Below are positions 52,651 through 61,453 of a stretch of DNA of 64,000 nt, one piece after another. Below the pieces are notes generated by a model that saw nothing but the letters and a program-made list of their open reading frames with translations, had not been told where the DNA came from and made no database searches. The stretch comes from an uncultured Lachnospiraceae bacterium (GTDB taxonomy: Bacteria; Bacillota; Clostridia; Lachnospirales; Lachnospiraceae): NCBI GenBank assembly GCA_946549035.1, contig CAMNQH010000005.1:1-64000 (forward strand). Direction: 5' to 3'. The first letter of the stretch is position 1. Each line of letters starts with the position of its first letter. A program made the translations under genes and the position numbers.

Positions 52651-53889
52651 ATGGGGCAGCGGCTGATTATTACAGATTTAACAAGAAATCAGAAAGAATA
52701 TATCGTCTGTGGTTTCTTTGAGGGAAACCGTATGCTGGAGGTTACCTCCCAGCCAAAATCAGAGATTTCAGAAACCTCCGCCGCTTTTGCAGATGTTAAA
52801 AAACAGGGCGGCAAGAGTCTATTAGGGAATATTTATGTAGGGCGGGTAAAGGATGTAGTAAAAAGCTTAAACGCCGCTTTTATAGAAATTGCTCCCGGTG
52901 TTCCCTGCTATTATCCCTTGGAGGAATTGGTCAATCCCGTGTTTGTAAAAAAGGGCAAAAGTTCCGGGTTGGTTCAGGGAGACGAGCTTTGCGTTCAAGT
53001 AGAACGGGAAAGCATGAAGACCAAGCCGCCGAAGGTTACCACAAATTTGAATTTTACCGGAAAATATCTGGTTCTGACTACCGGAAACCGTTCCCTTGGA
53101 ATCTCCAAAAAGCTGCGGCAGGACACCAGAAGCCATCTTAAGGAACTCTTAGAGGCGGTGAAGCCTTCCCAGTTTGGCCTTGTGGTAAGGACCAACTGTA
53201 GGGACGCCAGGGATGAAGAGATTTTGGAAGAACTGGCTCATTTGAAACAAGAAGCGCAAAAGATACTGGAGCGCGCCAGATATCAGACTTGTTTTTCCTG
53301 CATGAAATACCAGGAACCGGAATTTATCCGGGTGTTGCGGGACGCTCCATCCAAAGATCTGGAAAAAATTGTAACGGATGATGAAGTATTATATCAGAGA
53401 ATTTATCATTTTTTAGAAGAACATCAGCCAGAAGATTTAGAGAAACTGACTTTTTATAAGGATGAAATGCTTTCCTTAAGCAAATGCTATAGTCTTGAAG
53501 TAAAACTGGAAGAAGCGTTAAAAGAGCGGGTTTGGCTGAAATCCGGGGGATATCTGGTGATTCAGCCCACGGAGGCTATGACGGTAATCGACGTGAATTC
53601 CGGAAAGAGTATCGGAAAAAAGGACGTGCAGAAAGCTTATCTGAACGTAAACCTGGAAGCCGCTAAGGAAATTGCCTTTCAGATGCGGCTTAGGAATCTT
53701 TCCGGTATTATCCTGGTGGATTTTATTGATTTAATTTCACGGGAAGATCAAAAACACTTAATGGAAATCTTAAGGCAGTTTACCAGAAACGATCCCATTC
53801 CGGTTCAAGTAGTAGATATCACTAGGCTGAATCTGGTTGAAATGACCCGGAAGAAGGTAAAGAAAAGCTTAAGAGAGCAATTCATGTAA
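52651..53889 (+). CDS. rng: Ribonuclease E/G family protein
   Basis: About 412 aa. Rng/RNase E-type endoribonuclease with an S1-like RNA-binding segment (GNIYVGRVKDVVKSLNAAFIEI, in part GNIYVGRVKDVVKSLNAAFI) near residues 57-76 and the catalytic region with TVIDVNSGKS (about residues 310-319) and GIILVDFIDL holding the two metal-binding aspartates. The Zn-link CPxCxG of E. coli RNase E is not seen. The ATG at 52651 gives the family start MGQRLIITDL; ATG 52639 is an alternative. It ends the radical SAM unit, a known clostridial arrangement. Confidence 0.9.
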   Translation: MGQRLIITDLTRNQKEYIVCGFFEGNRMLEVTSQPKSEISETSAAFADVKKQGGKSLLGNIYVGRVKDVVKSLNAAFIEIAPGVPCYYPLEELVNPVFVKKGKSSGLVQGDELCVQVERESMKTKPPKVTTNLNFTGKYLVLTTGNRSLGISKKLRQDTRSHLKELLEAVKPSQFGLVVRTNCRDARDEEILEELAHLKQEAQKILERARYQTCFSCMKYQEPEFIRVLRDAPSKDLEKIVTDDEVLYQRIYHFLEEHQPEDLEKLTFYKDEMLSLSKCYSLEVKLEEALKERVWLKSGGYLVIQPTEAMTVIDVNSGKSIGKKDVQKAYLNVNLEAAKEIAFQMRLRNLSGIILVDFIDLISREDQKHLMEILRQFTRNDPIPVQVVDITRLNLVEMTRKKVKKSLREQFM

Positions 53890-53925
53890 AGAAAATCCCG
53901 CATTATTGAATCGAATACAGATTAG

Positions 53926-53954
53926 AGGTTTACATAAATTTATTACGTAAACCT
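53926..53954 (+). repeat. 29-nt palindrome before 53966 gene
   Basis: AGGTTTACATAA at 53926-53937 and TTACGTAAACCT at 53943-53954 are inverse complements with one mismatch around a 5-nt centre. It ends right at the AAGGAG ribosome site and 11 nt before the ATG, the same layout as the palindrome at 49625-49649. Confidence 0.8.
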
Positions 53955-53965
53955 AAGGAGCTTTT

Positions 53966-54169
53966 ATGAAGGAAAAACGAAGGGAAAAGGCCGCAGCCAT
54001 CAACTGTGAAAGCTGCGCCAATTACTGTTATGAGGACGAATATGAATGTTATACCTGTATGGTAAATCTGGATGAAGATGAATTCTCCCGGTTTTTAACC
54101 GGTTCTTTTAGAGACTGTCCCTATTATCGCCTGGATGATGAATATAAAGTGGTAAGGCATCAGATGTAA
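53966..54169 (+). CDS. Cys-rich small protein (DUF6472-like)
   Basis: A 67-aa soluble protein with five or six clustered cysteines: CESCANYCYEDEYECYTCMVN (shown here in parts, CESCANYCYEDEY and CYTCMVN, residues 14-34) and a later CPYY at about 51-54. The two CxxC-like pairs suggest metal binding. I connect it to the uncharacterised DUF6472 family of Lachnospiraceae, from memory and with moderate trust. AAGGAGC precedes the ATG, and a palindrome lies directly before it. It sits between the RNase G gene and rplU. Confidence 0.65.
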   Translation: MKEKRREKAAAINCESCANYCYEDEYECYTCMVNLDEDEFSRFLTGSFRDCPYYRLDDEYKVVRHQM

Positions 54170-54215
54170 TGCGGCGATGGCGTGTAAAAACAGGGAAATT
54201 CCGGCAAAATAAATG

Positions 54216-54244
54216 TTGACGAATCCTAGATTTCATGCTATGAT
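54216..54244 (+). promoter_or_regulatory. rplU: SigA-type promoter of rplU operon
   Basis: TTGACG at 54216-54221 and TATGAT at 54239-54244 with a 17-nt spacer. The transcript would begin near 54251. Confidence 0.7.
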
Positions 54245-54250
54245 ACAACG

Positions 54251-54327
54251 GTATGCCGCACAGCGAGGTTTCAAAGTCTGCCTATGCAGCACCGCAGCTG
54301 GCGAGTAATGATAATAGGAGGTGCCAT
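54251..54327 (+). promoter_or_regulatory. rplU: Candidate L21 leader (rplU 5-prime UTR)
   Basis: A 77-nt leader between the promoter and rplU. It begins TATGCCGCACAGCGAG and holds GC-rich complementary segments, as in the r-protein L21 leader found upstream of rplU in Firmicutes. The match is by position and general character; I cannot verify the family consensus by eye. Confidence 0.4.
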
Positions 54328-54633
54328 ATGTACGCAATTATAGCAACAGGCGGAAAACAGTACAAAGTATCCGAAGGCGATATCATTACCATTGAGAAGC
54401 TTGGTTTGGAAGTGGATGAGAAGGTTACTTTTGACGATGTGTTAGCCGTCAGCAACGATTCTTTGAAGGTTGGAGCAGATGTAGCCAACGCAACGGTAGA
54501 GGGTTCTGTCGTAGCCAACGGCAGAGGTAAGAAAGTGATTGTCTATAAGTACAAGAGAAAGACTGGCTATCATAAGAAGAACGGCCACAGACAGTCCTTC
54601 ACCAAGGTTAAGATTGACAAGATTAATGGCTGA
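54328..54633 (+). CDS. rplU: 50S ribosomal protein L21
   Basis: A 101-aa L21. The start [14 protein letters not shown], the [13 protein letters not shown] middle and the C-terminal [18 protein letters not shown] (about residues 72-89) with the basic rRNA-binding hairpin are characteristic. TAGGAGGTGCC precedes the ATG at 54328. First gene of the rplU-prp-rpmA operon, the standard Firmicute order. Confidence 0.97.
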   Translation: MYAIIATGGKQYKVSEGDIITIEKLGLEVDEKVTFDDVLAVSNDSLKVGADVANATVEGSVVANGRGKKVIVYKYKRKTGYHKKNGHRQSFTKVKIDKING

Positions 54634-54649
54634 TTGATAGGGAACTGTT

Positions 54650-54979
54650 ATGATTCATGTAACGATTTACAAGAAACATGATCAAGAATATGAAGGATTT
54701 GACAGTGTCGGACATGCCGGTTATGCCCCGGCGGGAGAGGATATTGTATGTGCAGGCGTTTCCGCGCTTGTATTAAATACCGTGAATTCCATAGAAGCTT
54801 TTACCCATGACAAATATGAGTTGAAGACAAAAGAGGAATCCGGCCTTATTTCTTTCCGGTTTCAGGGAGTGGTTTCCGATGCAGGAAGACTTCTTATGAA
54901 GTCATTGTTTTTGGGCTTACAGGGAATACAGGAATCTTATGGCGACGAATATATTTCGTTTTTATACAAGGAGGTGTAA
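54650..54979 (+). CDS. prp: Ribosomal-processing cysteine protease Prp
   Basis: A 109-aa Prp protease that removes the N-terminal extension of L27. The catalytic His22 (GHAGYA) and Cys34 ([10 protein letters not shown]) are at the positions known from Staphylococcus aureus Prp. It lies between rplU and rpmA, as in all Firmicutes with the extension. Start ATG at 54650 follows AGGGAACTG-type weak signals. Its stop overlaps neither neighbour; rpmA begins 4 nt after. Confidence 0.95.
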   Translation: MIHVTIYKKHDQEYEGFDSVGHAGYAPAGEDIVCAGVSALVLNTVNSIEAFTHDKYELKTKEESGLISFRFQGVVSDAGRLLMKSLFLGLQGIQESYGDEYISFLYKEV

Positions 54980-54983
54980 GCGT

Positions 54984-55274
54984 ATGCTGAATATGAATCT
55001 TCAATTTTTTGCACATAAAAAGGGAGTTGGTTCTACCAAGAACGGCAGAGATTCCGAATCTAAGAGATTAGGTGCGAAAAGAGCTGACGGACAATTCGTA
55101 AAAGCTGGAAATATCTTATACAGACAGCGGGGAACTAAGATCCATCCTGGTGTCAATGTTGGAAGAGGCGGAGACGATACCTTATTTGCTAAGGTAGACG
55201 GCGTTCTTAGGTTTGAGCGCAAGGGAAGAGACAAAAAGCAGGCTTCCGTATATCCAGTAGCAAGCAACGAATAA
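54984..55274 (+). CDS. rpmA: 50S ribosomal protein L27
   Basis: A 96-aa L27 with the Firmicute N-terminal extension MLNMNLQFF, cut by Prp after Phe9 to leave [15 protein letters not shown] as mature start. GGAGGTGTAAG precedes the ATG at 54984. The mature N-terminus reaches the peptidyl transferase centre, so the cleavage is essential for function. It ends the rplU operon, closed by a terminator at 55284-55322. Confidence 0.97.
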   Translation: MLNMNLQFFAHKKGVGSTKNGRDSESKRLGAKRADGQFVKAGNILYRQRGTKIHPGVNVGRGGDDTLFAKVDGVLRFERKGRDKKQASVYPVASNE

Positions 55275-55283
55275 TAAGACTTG

Positions 55284-55322
55284 ATAGACTCGACTGTTTC
55301 AGCCGGGTCTATTGTGTTTTTT
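55284..55322 (+). terminator. Rho-independent terminator after rpmA
   Basis: ATAGACTCGACTG at about 55284-55296 pairs with CAGCCGGGTCTAT at 55300-55312 (two mismatches) around a TTT loop and is followed by TGTGTTTTTT. Confidence 0.75.
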
Positions 55323-55373
55323 GCTGTAGAAAAATTGTCTGATTTAAGTTACTGTAAAGGGAATAAACAGTAA

Positions 55374-56696
<1,323 letters not shown>

Positions 56697-56744
56697 AAAG
56701 ATACCATGTGATGCAAGTTATTACATGAAGGAGGAAATACTGAT

Positions 56745-57035
56745 ATGACAAGTAAACAGCGAGCCTACTTAAAAGGGCTTTCTACCCATTTGACGCCTAT
56801 TTTTCAAGTGGGAAAGGCAAGTTTAACACCTGAATTTTCCATGGCGGTGGATGAAGCGCTGGAAAAAAGGGAATTGATCAAACTGTCTGTACTAAAAAAC
56901 TGCTTTGACGATCCTGGTGAAATAGCAGAGACCTTGGCGGGACGTACGCATTCGTCGGTCGTCCATGTCATCGGCAAAAAAATTATTTTATACCGTCCTT
57001 CCAAAAAGGATCCGAAAATTCAACTGCCAGGGTAA
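56745..57035 (+). CDS. yhbY: Ribosome assembly RNA-binding protein YhbY
   Basis: A 96-aa CRM-domain RNA-binding protein bound to pre-50S particles. MTSKQRAYLKGLSTHLTPIFQVGK at the start (in part KQRAYLKGLSTHLTPIFQVG, residues 4-23) and the C-terminal GRTHSSVVHVIGKKIILYR pattern (residues 66-84) identify it. AAGGAGG precedes the ATG. Position between obgE and nadD is conserved in Firmicutes. Confidence 0.95.
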   Translation: MTSKQRAYLKGLSTHLTPIFQVGKASLTPEFSMAVDEALEKRELIKLSVLKNCFDDPGEIAETLAGRTHSSVVHVIGKKIILYRPSKKDPKIQLPG

Positions 57036-57049
57036 CGGAGGTGCGTCCT

Positions 57050-57688
57050 GTGAATGAAAAACAAAAAAGAACCGGCATTATGGGCGGAGCGTTTGATCCC
57101 ATTCATTACGGGCATTTATTGATTGCTGAAAATGCAGCCGCCCAATATCAACTGGATCAGGTTATTTTCATTCCCAGCGGGCATTCGCCCCATAAAACCA
57201 AACAGCATATGACGGAAGCGGCTCATCGCTGCGAAATGATACGCCTTGCCATTTGGGACAATCCTTGCTTTGACTTATCCCTGTTTGAGATTCATTCCAC
57301 CGGTATCAATTATACGTACCGGACCTTGGAAGGGCTGAAGGAACAATATTCCAAGGACATGTTTTTTTTCATCATGGGAGGAGATTCTTTGCAGGATTTC
57401 AGCCATTGGAAGTACCCCAGAAGAATTCTGGACGCCTCCTGCATTTTGGCGGCGGTACGGGATGATGTAGACGGCAGTAATTTTGAACAGCAAAAGGATG
57501 AGCTGAACGCCTGGTATGGCAGAGAACGGATCTTTCGGCTGAATACCCCAAACGTTTCCGTATCTTCCAAAATTATCCGGGAGAGAGCAGGAAGCGGGAG
57601 AACGATACGTTATATGCTGCCGGAACCGGTAAGACATTATATCATGGAACATCAACTATACGACGGAACGGCTAAGGCCGGACTGTAA
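57050..57688 (+). CDS. nadD: Nicotinate-nucleotide adenylyltransferase
   Basis: A 212-aa NaMN adenylyltransferase of NAD synthesis. The motif GGAFDPIHYGHL (residues 12-23) binds ATP and the C-terminal SSKIIRERAGSGR (about residues 175-187) is the second nucleotidyltransferase motif. The GTG at 57050, 7 nt after GGAGGTG, is preferred over the GTG at 57041, which overlaps the ribosome site. It is followed by yqeK 17 nt later. Confidence 0.95.
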   Translation: MNEKQKRTGIMGGAFDPIHYGHLLIAENAAAQYQLDQVIFIPSGHSPHKTKQHMTEAAHRCEMIRLAIWDNPCFDLSLFEIHSTGINYTYRTLEGLKEQYSKDMFFFIMGGDSLQDFSHWKYPRRILDASCILAAVRDDVDGSNFEQQKDELNAWYGRERIFRLNTPNVSVSSKIIRERAGSGRTIRYMLPEPVRHYIMEHQLYDGTAKAGL

Positions 57689-57705
57689 TATAAGGAATCA
57701 GCCAT

Positions 57706-58287
57706 ATGAAACGAATAGATATTGAGAAAAAGCTTCGGAAAGAATTAGATAAAGAACGTTATCGCCATACCATGGGGGTGATGTATACCGCCGCCTCCCT
57801 GGCTATGGCCCATGGAGGAGACGTGGAAAAAGCCATGACGGCGGGACTGCTTCATGACTGTGCAAAATGTATCCCCAATGATAAAAAAATGCAGCTTTGC
57901 ATCAAAAATAAAATCGAGATTACCCCCTATGAACAAAGAAGCCCTTTCTTACTTCATGCAAAATTAGGGGCATATCTAGCCAGAGAGCAGTATGGGATTA
58001 AGGATCTGGAAATTCTCCATGCCATTAAAGTGCACACCACAGGCGCCCCCTACATGAATCTCTTGGACAAAATCATTTATATAGCCGATTATATTGAACC
58101 AAATCGTGATAAAGCGCCGGATCTGCCTAACGTGAGAGTGGCAGCCTTTCAGGACTTAAATGAAACCATGAAGATCATCTTAGAAGATACCCTGGAGTAC
58201 TTAAAGGAAGGAAAAGGGGGAGAGCTTGATCCTATGACAGTAAAAGCTTATGAGTATTTCACTCGAAGCAATCAGGAAGAAGAGTGA
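57706..58287 (+). CDS. yqeK: YqeK family HD-domain hydrolase
   Basis: A 193-aa HD-domain phosphohydrolase of the YqeK type, symmetric Ap4A hydrolase activity having been shown for homologues. HTMGV (His near 21), LLHDCAKCI (the HD pair, about residues 46-54) and the later HAIKVHTTG (near 105) metal ligands are visible, with YIADYIEPNRDK near residue 125. The gene lies between nadD and rsfS, as in most Firmicutes. Confidence 0.95.
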   Translation: MKRIDIEKKLRKELDKERYRHTMGVMYTAASLAMAHGGDVEKAMTAGLLHDCAKCIPNDKKMQLCIKNKIEITPYEQRSPFLLHAKLGAYLAREQYGIKDLEILHAIKVHTTGAPYMNLLDKIIYIADYIEPNRDKAPDLPNVRVAAFQDLNETMKIILEDTLEYLKEGKGGELDPMTVKAYEYFTRSNQEEE

Positions 58288-58311
58288 AAGAGTGAGAGTC
58301 AGGAGGTAGAA

Positions 58312-58662
58312 ATGACAGAATCAAGAGAATTAGCCAAAGCTGCCTGTAATGCCTTAAATGAGAAAAAGGCAGAGGATATCCGTATCATTGATATCAGTGA
58401 AATATCCGTTTTGGCGGATTACTTTATTATTGCAAACGGTACGAATCCAAACCAAATACAGGCTATGGTAGACGCTGTGGAAGAGGCGTTGTCAAAAATT
58501 GGCCATTCGGCAAAACAAATTGAAGGAAACCGCCAATCCAGTTGGGTATTGATGGACTATGGCGATATCATTGTCCATGTATTTTCCCGGGAGGACCGTC
58601 TGTTCTATGACTTAGAGCGTATCTGGCGGGATGGGAAAGCATTGGATATGGATTCCCTATAA
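58312..58662 (+). CDS. rsfS: Ribosomal silencing factor RsfS
   Basis: A 116-aa RsfS that binds L14 and blocks subunit joining in poor conditions. Visible marks are LADYFIIANGTNPNQIQAMVD (in part DYFIIANGTNPNQIQAMVD, residues 36-54), EGNRQSSWVLMDYGDIIVHVF (in part SSWVLMDYGDIIVHVF, about residues 80-95) and RFYDLERIW. AGGAGG precedes the ATG. Last gene of the obgE group. Confidence 0.96.
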   Translation: MTESRELAKAACNALNEKKAEDIRIIDISEISVLADYFIIANGTNPNQIQAMVDAVEEALSKIGHSAKQIEGNRQSSWVLMDYGDIIVHVFSREDRLFYDLERIWRDGKALDMDSL

Positions 58663-58688
58663 ACCTGCGGGTGGATCCTGCAGGCTCT

Positions 58689-58735
58689 AAAGCCCCATTG
58701 ACATTTGAAATGCCAGTGAGGCTTTCTTTTCTTGT
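58689..58735 (+). terminator. Terminator after rsfS
   Basis: A long imperfect stem (58689-58706 with 58708-58725; AAAGCC paired with GGCTTT at the base) with TCTTTTCTTG after it. It lies between rsfS and the convergent lexA. Confidence 0.7.
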
Positions 58736-58771
58736 ATGATTGGCCCGTCACAGTCCGCCGGGGGATTTCCC

Positions 58772-59389
58772 TTAGGAGAAGAAGCGGAAAATGCCAAATA
58801 CTTTTCCAAGAATCTCTACCTGATCTACAATAATCGGATCCATGGTATCATTTTCCGGCTGCAGGCGGTAATGCCCCTCTTCCTTAAAAAATGTTTTAAC
58901 GGTGGCGGAGTCCTCCACCAAGGCTACCACCATATCCCCGTTTTGTGCATCGGACTGTTTCTGCACCAGAATATTGTCTCCGTCAAAAATCCCGGCATTT
59001 ATCATGCTTTCCCCTTTGACTTTCAGCATGAAGGTCTCTGCATTGGGCATGTATTCCGCTGGAATTGGGAAGTAATTCTCTATGTTTTCTACAGCCAATA
59101 AAGGCTGGCCGGCTGCCACGCGCCCGATTAAGGGAACGTTTACTACCTCCCGCCTTAACAGGTTAAAGTTGTCGTCAATAATCTCAATCGCCCTGGGCTT
59201 TGTGGGATCTCTGCGGATGTATCCGTTCTTCTCCAATGTCTCTAAGTGAGAGTGGACAGAAGAGGTTGACTTTAGATGAACCGCTTCACAAATATCCCGT
59301 ACAGCCGGAGGATATCCTTTATTTAAGATTTCACTTTTTATGAATTCCAAAATCTCCCGCTGTTTTTCGCTAATCTTTCCGTATGCCAT
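58772..59389 (-). CDS. lexA: SOS repressor LexA
   Basis: A 205-aa LexA repressor and self-cleaving S24 peptidase. The N-terminal winged helix has [13 protein letters not shown] and [14 protein letters not shown] (residues 41-54), the cleavage site is Ala93-Gly94 in VAAGQP, and the catalytic dyad is Ser128 (KGESMINAG) and Lys165 (SATVKTFF). AAGGAGGA precedes the ATG. An SOS-box-like site lies at 59501-59514 upstream, suggesting autoregulation. Confidence 0.97.
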   Translation of the reverse strand: MAYGKISEKQREILEFIKSEILNKGYPPAVRDICEAVHLKSTSSVHSHLETLEKNGYIRRDPTKPRAIEIIDDNFNLLRREVVNVPLIGRVAAGQPLLAVENIENYFPIPAEYMPNAETFMLKVKGESMINAGIFDGDNILVQKQSDAQNGDMVVALVEDSATVKTFFKEEGHYRLQPENDTMDPIIVDQVEILGKVFGIFRFFS

Positions 59390-59462
59390 AAAAATCCTCC
59401 TTACAATGATACACTTAATATTGTTGTCTTACCTGTTTTTCACCTGCCGTATATCAATTATA

Positions 59463-59492
59463 AGTATAGCACACATATAGGAAGAAAGTAAA
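59463..59492 (-). promoter_or_regulatory. lexA: SigA-type promoter of lexA
   Basis: Minus strand TTTACT (59487-59492) and TATACT (59463-59468), 18-nt spacer. The leader of about 65-70 nt has no evident structure. Confidence 0.55.
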
Positions 59493-59500
59493 CATATATT

Positions 59501-59514
59501 CGAAAATTTGTTCG
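59501..59514. promoter_or_regulatory. lexA: SOS box (LexA operator)-like site
   Basis: CGAAAATTTGTTCG at 59501-59514 matches the Firmicute LexA box CGAAC-N4-GTTCG with one mismatch (A for C). It lies just upstream of the lexA -35 box and between lexA and the divergent acyltransferase promoter. Confidence 0.6.
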
Positions 59515-59576
59515 TTTTTTTGCTTTCCTGTTTTTAAATGCAAATTTCATGGATTATGTTTTTTCGGCAAATGCTG

Positions 59577-59605
59577 TTGTTTTTTGCAGCGTTTTTGACT
59601 ATAAT
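59577..59605 (+). promoter_or_regulatory. SigA-type promoter of acyltransferase unit
   Basis: TTGTTT at 59577-59582 and TATAAT at 59600-59605 with a 17-nt spacer; leader about 23 nt to the ATG at 59635. Confidence 0.6.
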
Positions 59606-59634
59606 AGAGAGTGCGGGTAAGGAGAGAAGAGAGT

Positions 59635-60363
59635 ATGCTTAGATTTTTATATGTAATATTTATGAATTTATTCCGGGCGCCCTACATGATTCCCAAGATG
59701 CGGTACCAGGCGAATCACCCGGAAAAGTATTCTGAATTAAAGCGTTACAATTTGGTGCGTCATGCAATTACCTTAATGAAGCGCAGCGGACGGATTCATA
59801 CCCGTTCTTATGGGGAAGAAAATCTTCCCAGTGAAGCCGGGTATGTGATGTATCCCAATCACCAGGGAAAGTACGATGCCTTAGGGATTATGATTTCTCA
59901 CAAAGAGCCTTGCTCCTTTGTGATGGACAAGAAGAAATCACACACCCTTCTGGTAAGCGAGATCGTTGACCTTGTGCAGGGAAAGCGTATGGATATTCAT
60001 GATGTGCGTCAGGCTATGACCGTTATCAATGAGATTTCCCATGAAGTGAAGGACGGAAGGAAATATATTGTTTTTCCGGAGGGAGGCTATGAATTCAATA
60101 AAAAGAACAGCATGGGAGAGTTTAAGCCCGGAAGCTTCAAGTGCGCGGTAAAAGCCAAGGCCCCCATCGTTCCGGTGGCTTTGATTGATTCTTACAAGGT
60201 ATTCAACAGCTTTTCCTTTGGAAAAGTGACAACCCAGGTACATTTTCTGAAGCCTCTTTATTATGAAGAATATAAGGGGTTACGGACGGTAGATATTGCA
60301 GAGATTGTGAAAAAACGGATCGCTGAGGTTTTGGCGCAATACAGTTTTGCAAAGCTTTATTGA
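59635..60363 (+). CDS. 1-acyl-sn-glycerol-3-phosphate acyltransferase family protein
   Basis: A 242-aa PlsC-type acyltransferase. The acyl-acceptor motif NHQGKYDALG (HxxxxD, near residues 72-81) and FPEGGYEFN (about residues 150-158) are present; a hydrophobic N-terminus (residues 2-14) probably dips into the membrane. Probable role is phosphatidic acid or related lipid synthesis. The start at 59635 is preferred; an earlier in-frame start at 59611 lies on the ribosome-site side. It leads the unit with the cysteine hydrolase and dtd. Confidence 0.88.
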   Translation: MLRFLYVIFMNLFRAPYMIPKMRYQANHPEKYSELKRYNLVRHAITLMKRSGRIHTRSYGEENLPSEAGYVMYPNHQGKYDALGIMISHKEPCSFVMDKKKSHTLLVSEIVDLVQGKRMDIHDVRQAMTVINEISHEVKDGRKYIVFPEGGYEFNKKNSMGEFKPGSFKCAVKAKAPIVPVALIDSYKVFNSFSFGKVTTQVHFLKPLYYEEYKGLRTVDIAEIVKKRIAEVLAQYSFAKLY

Positions 60364-60379
60364 GAATGGGAGGGCATAT

Positions 60380-60913
60380 ATGAAAGATTTTTTAATTGTA
60401 GTCGACATGCAAAAGGATTTTATTGACGGGGCTCTTGGCACCAAAGAAGCGGAAGGAATTGTTTTACGGGTTGTGGAGCTGGTGAAAAATTTTCCGGGGG
60501 AGATTCTTTTCACCAGAGATACCCATACAAAGGATTATTTGTCTACGGCGGAAGGGAAAAAGCTTCCGGTAGAGCACTGTATTTTGGGAACTGCAGGATG
60601 GGAGCTTCATCCTGCGTTAGAGAAAATCCGAAAGGACAAAGAGCTGCCAGTGTTTGACAAAGGGACCTTTGGCTCCAAAGAATTGGCCCTTTATTTGCAG
60701 GAAAAACAAGAAGCCTGCGGGATTTCATCCATAACCTTATGCGGTCTTTGCACCGATATTTGTGTGATTTCCAATGCTTTGCTCATCAAAGCATTTGTGC
60801 CGGAAGTACCGGTTCGGGTTTTTGCGTCCTGTTGTGCAGGCGTTACCCCAAAGAGCCATGAAAATGCTCTGGAAGCCATGAGCATGTGTCAAATTGACGT
60901 GATAAAGGAGTAA
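60380..60913 (+). CDS. Isochorismatase/nicotinamidase-like cysteine hydrolase
   Basis: A 177-aa cysteine hydrolase of the isochorismatase superfamily. The catalytic triad residues are visible: Asp9 (VVDMQKDF), Lys94 (FDKGTF) and Cys128 (TDICV). DTHTKDY near residues 47-53 may hold metal ligands as in nicotinamidase PncA, which is the most probable activity and would fit NAD recycling, but a different amide is possible. GGGAGGG precedes the ATG at 60380. Confidence 0.88.
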   Translation: MKDFLIVVDMQKDFIDGALGTKEAEGIVLRVVELVKNFPGEILFTRDTHTKDYLSTAEGKKLPVEHCILGTAGWELHPALEKIRKDKELPVFDKGTFGSKELALYLQEKQEACGISSITLCGLCTDICVISNALLIKAFVPEVPVRVFASCCAGVTPKSHENALEAMSMCQIDVIKE

Positions 60914-60917
60914 TCTT

Positions 60918-61367
60918 ATGAAATTTGTAATACAGCGAGTATCAGAAGCATCTGTCGCCATTGAAGGAAAAATTGCAGGAGAAATACAACAGGGATATCT
61001 GGTTTTCATTGGAATTTCAAAGGAAGATTCCAAAGAGATCGCCGATAAAATGATTCGTAAGCTTATTGGCCTTCGTATTTTTGAAGACGAAAACGGAAAG
61101 ACAAATCTGGCTTTGAAGGACGTTTCGGGCCAATTATTGTTAATTTCCCAATTCACCTTATATGCAGATTGTAAAAAAGGCAACCGTCCCTCCTTTATCA
61201 ATGCCGGGGGCCCAGAAGAAGCCCAGGAATTATACGACTATATTGTTGCATCATGCAAAAACGAAGTCTCCGTGGTTCAAACCGGCGAATTCGGTGCAGA
61301 CATGAAGGTGTCCTTATGCAATGACGGGCCCTTTACCATTGTGCTGGATTCCCAGCAGTTATCGTAA
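60918..61367 (+). CDS. dtd: D-aminoacyl-tRNA deacylase
   Basis: A 149-aa D-Tyr-tRNA(Tyr) type deacylase removing D-amino acids mischarged onto tRNA. Family marks [17 protein letters not shown] (start), [12 protein letters not shown] (about residues 51-62), [17 protein letters not shown] (near 77-93) and the [12 protein letters not shown] block are all present. The gene starts 5 nt after the cysteine hydrolase stop. Since the window also encodes an amino-acid racemase (234-938), D-amino acids may be formed in this cell. Confidence 0.96.
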   Translation: MKFVIQRVSEASVAIEGKIAGEIQQGYLVFIGISKEDSKEIADKMIRKLIGLRIFEDENGKTNLALKDVSGQLLLISQFTLYADCKKGNRPSFINAGGPEEAQELYDYIVASCKNEVSVVQTGEFGADMKVSLCNDGPFTIVLDSQQLS

Positions 61368-61406
61368 CAAAATAAGTGTCCTGAGAGAGTGGAATAAGTA
61401 CATATC

Positions 61407-61442
61407 TATCAGTTCGCGAAATGTTGATTTTGCGAACTGATA
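61407..61442 (+). repeat. 15-bp hairpin abutting recombinase ribosome site
   Basis: TATCAGTTCGC at 61407-61417 pairs perfectly with GCGAACTGATA at 61432-61442; G-U and three A-T pairs extend it to 15 bp around a hexaloop. AAGGAGG begins at 61443, directly after the stem. No T tract follows, so it is not an intrinsic terminator. Confidence 0.8.
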
Positions 61443-61453
61443 AGGAGGTTTTT

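Noticed and set aside
54253..54327. Longer L21 starting at 54253
   Set aside because: The ATG at 54328 has a strong ribosome site and begins the universal L21 N-terminus; the upstream codons lie in the structured leader.
61407..61442. Intrinsic terminator between dtd and the recombinase
   Set aside because: The stem is followed directly by the ribosome site AAGGAGG with no T tract immediately after.
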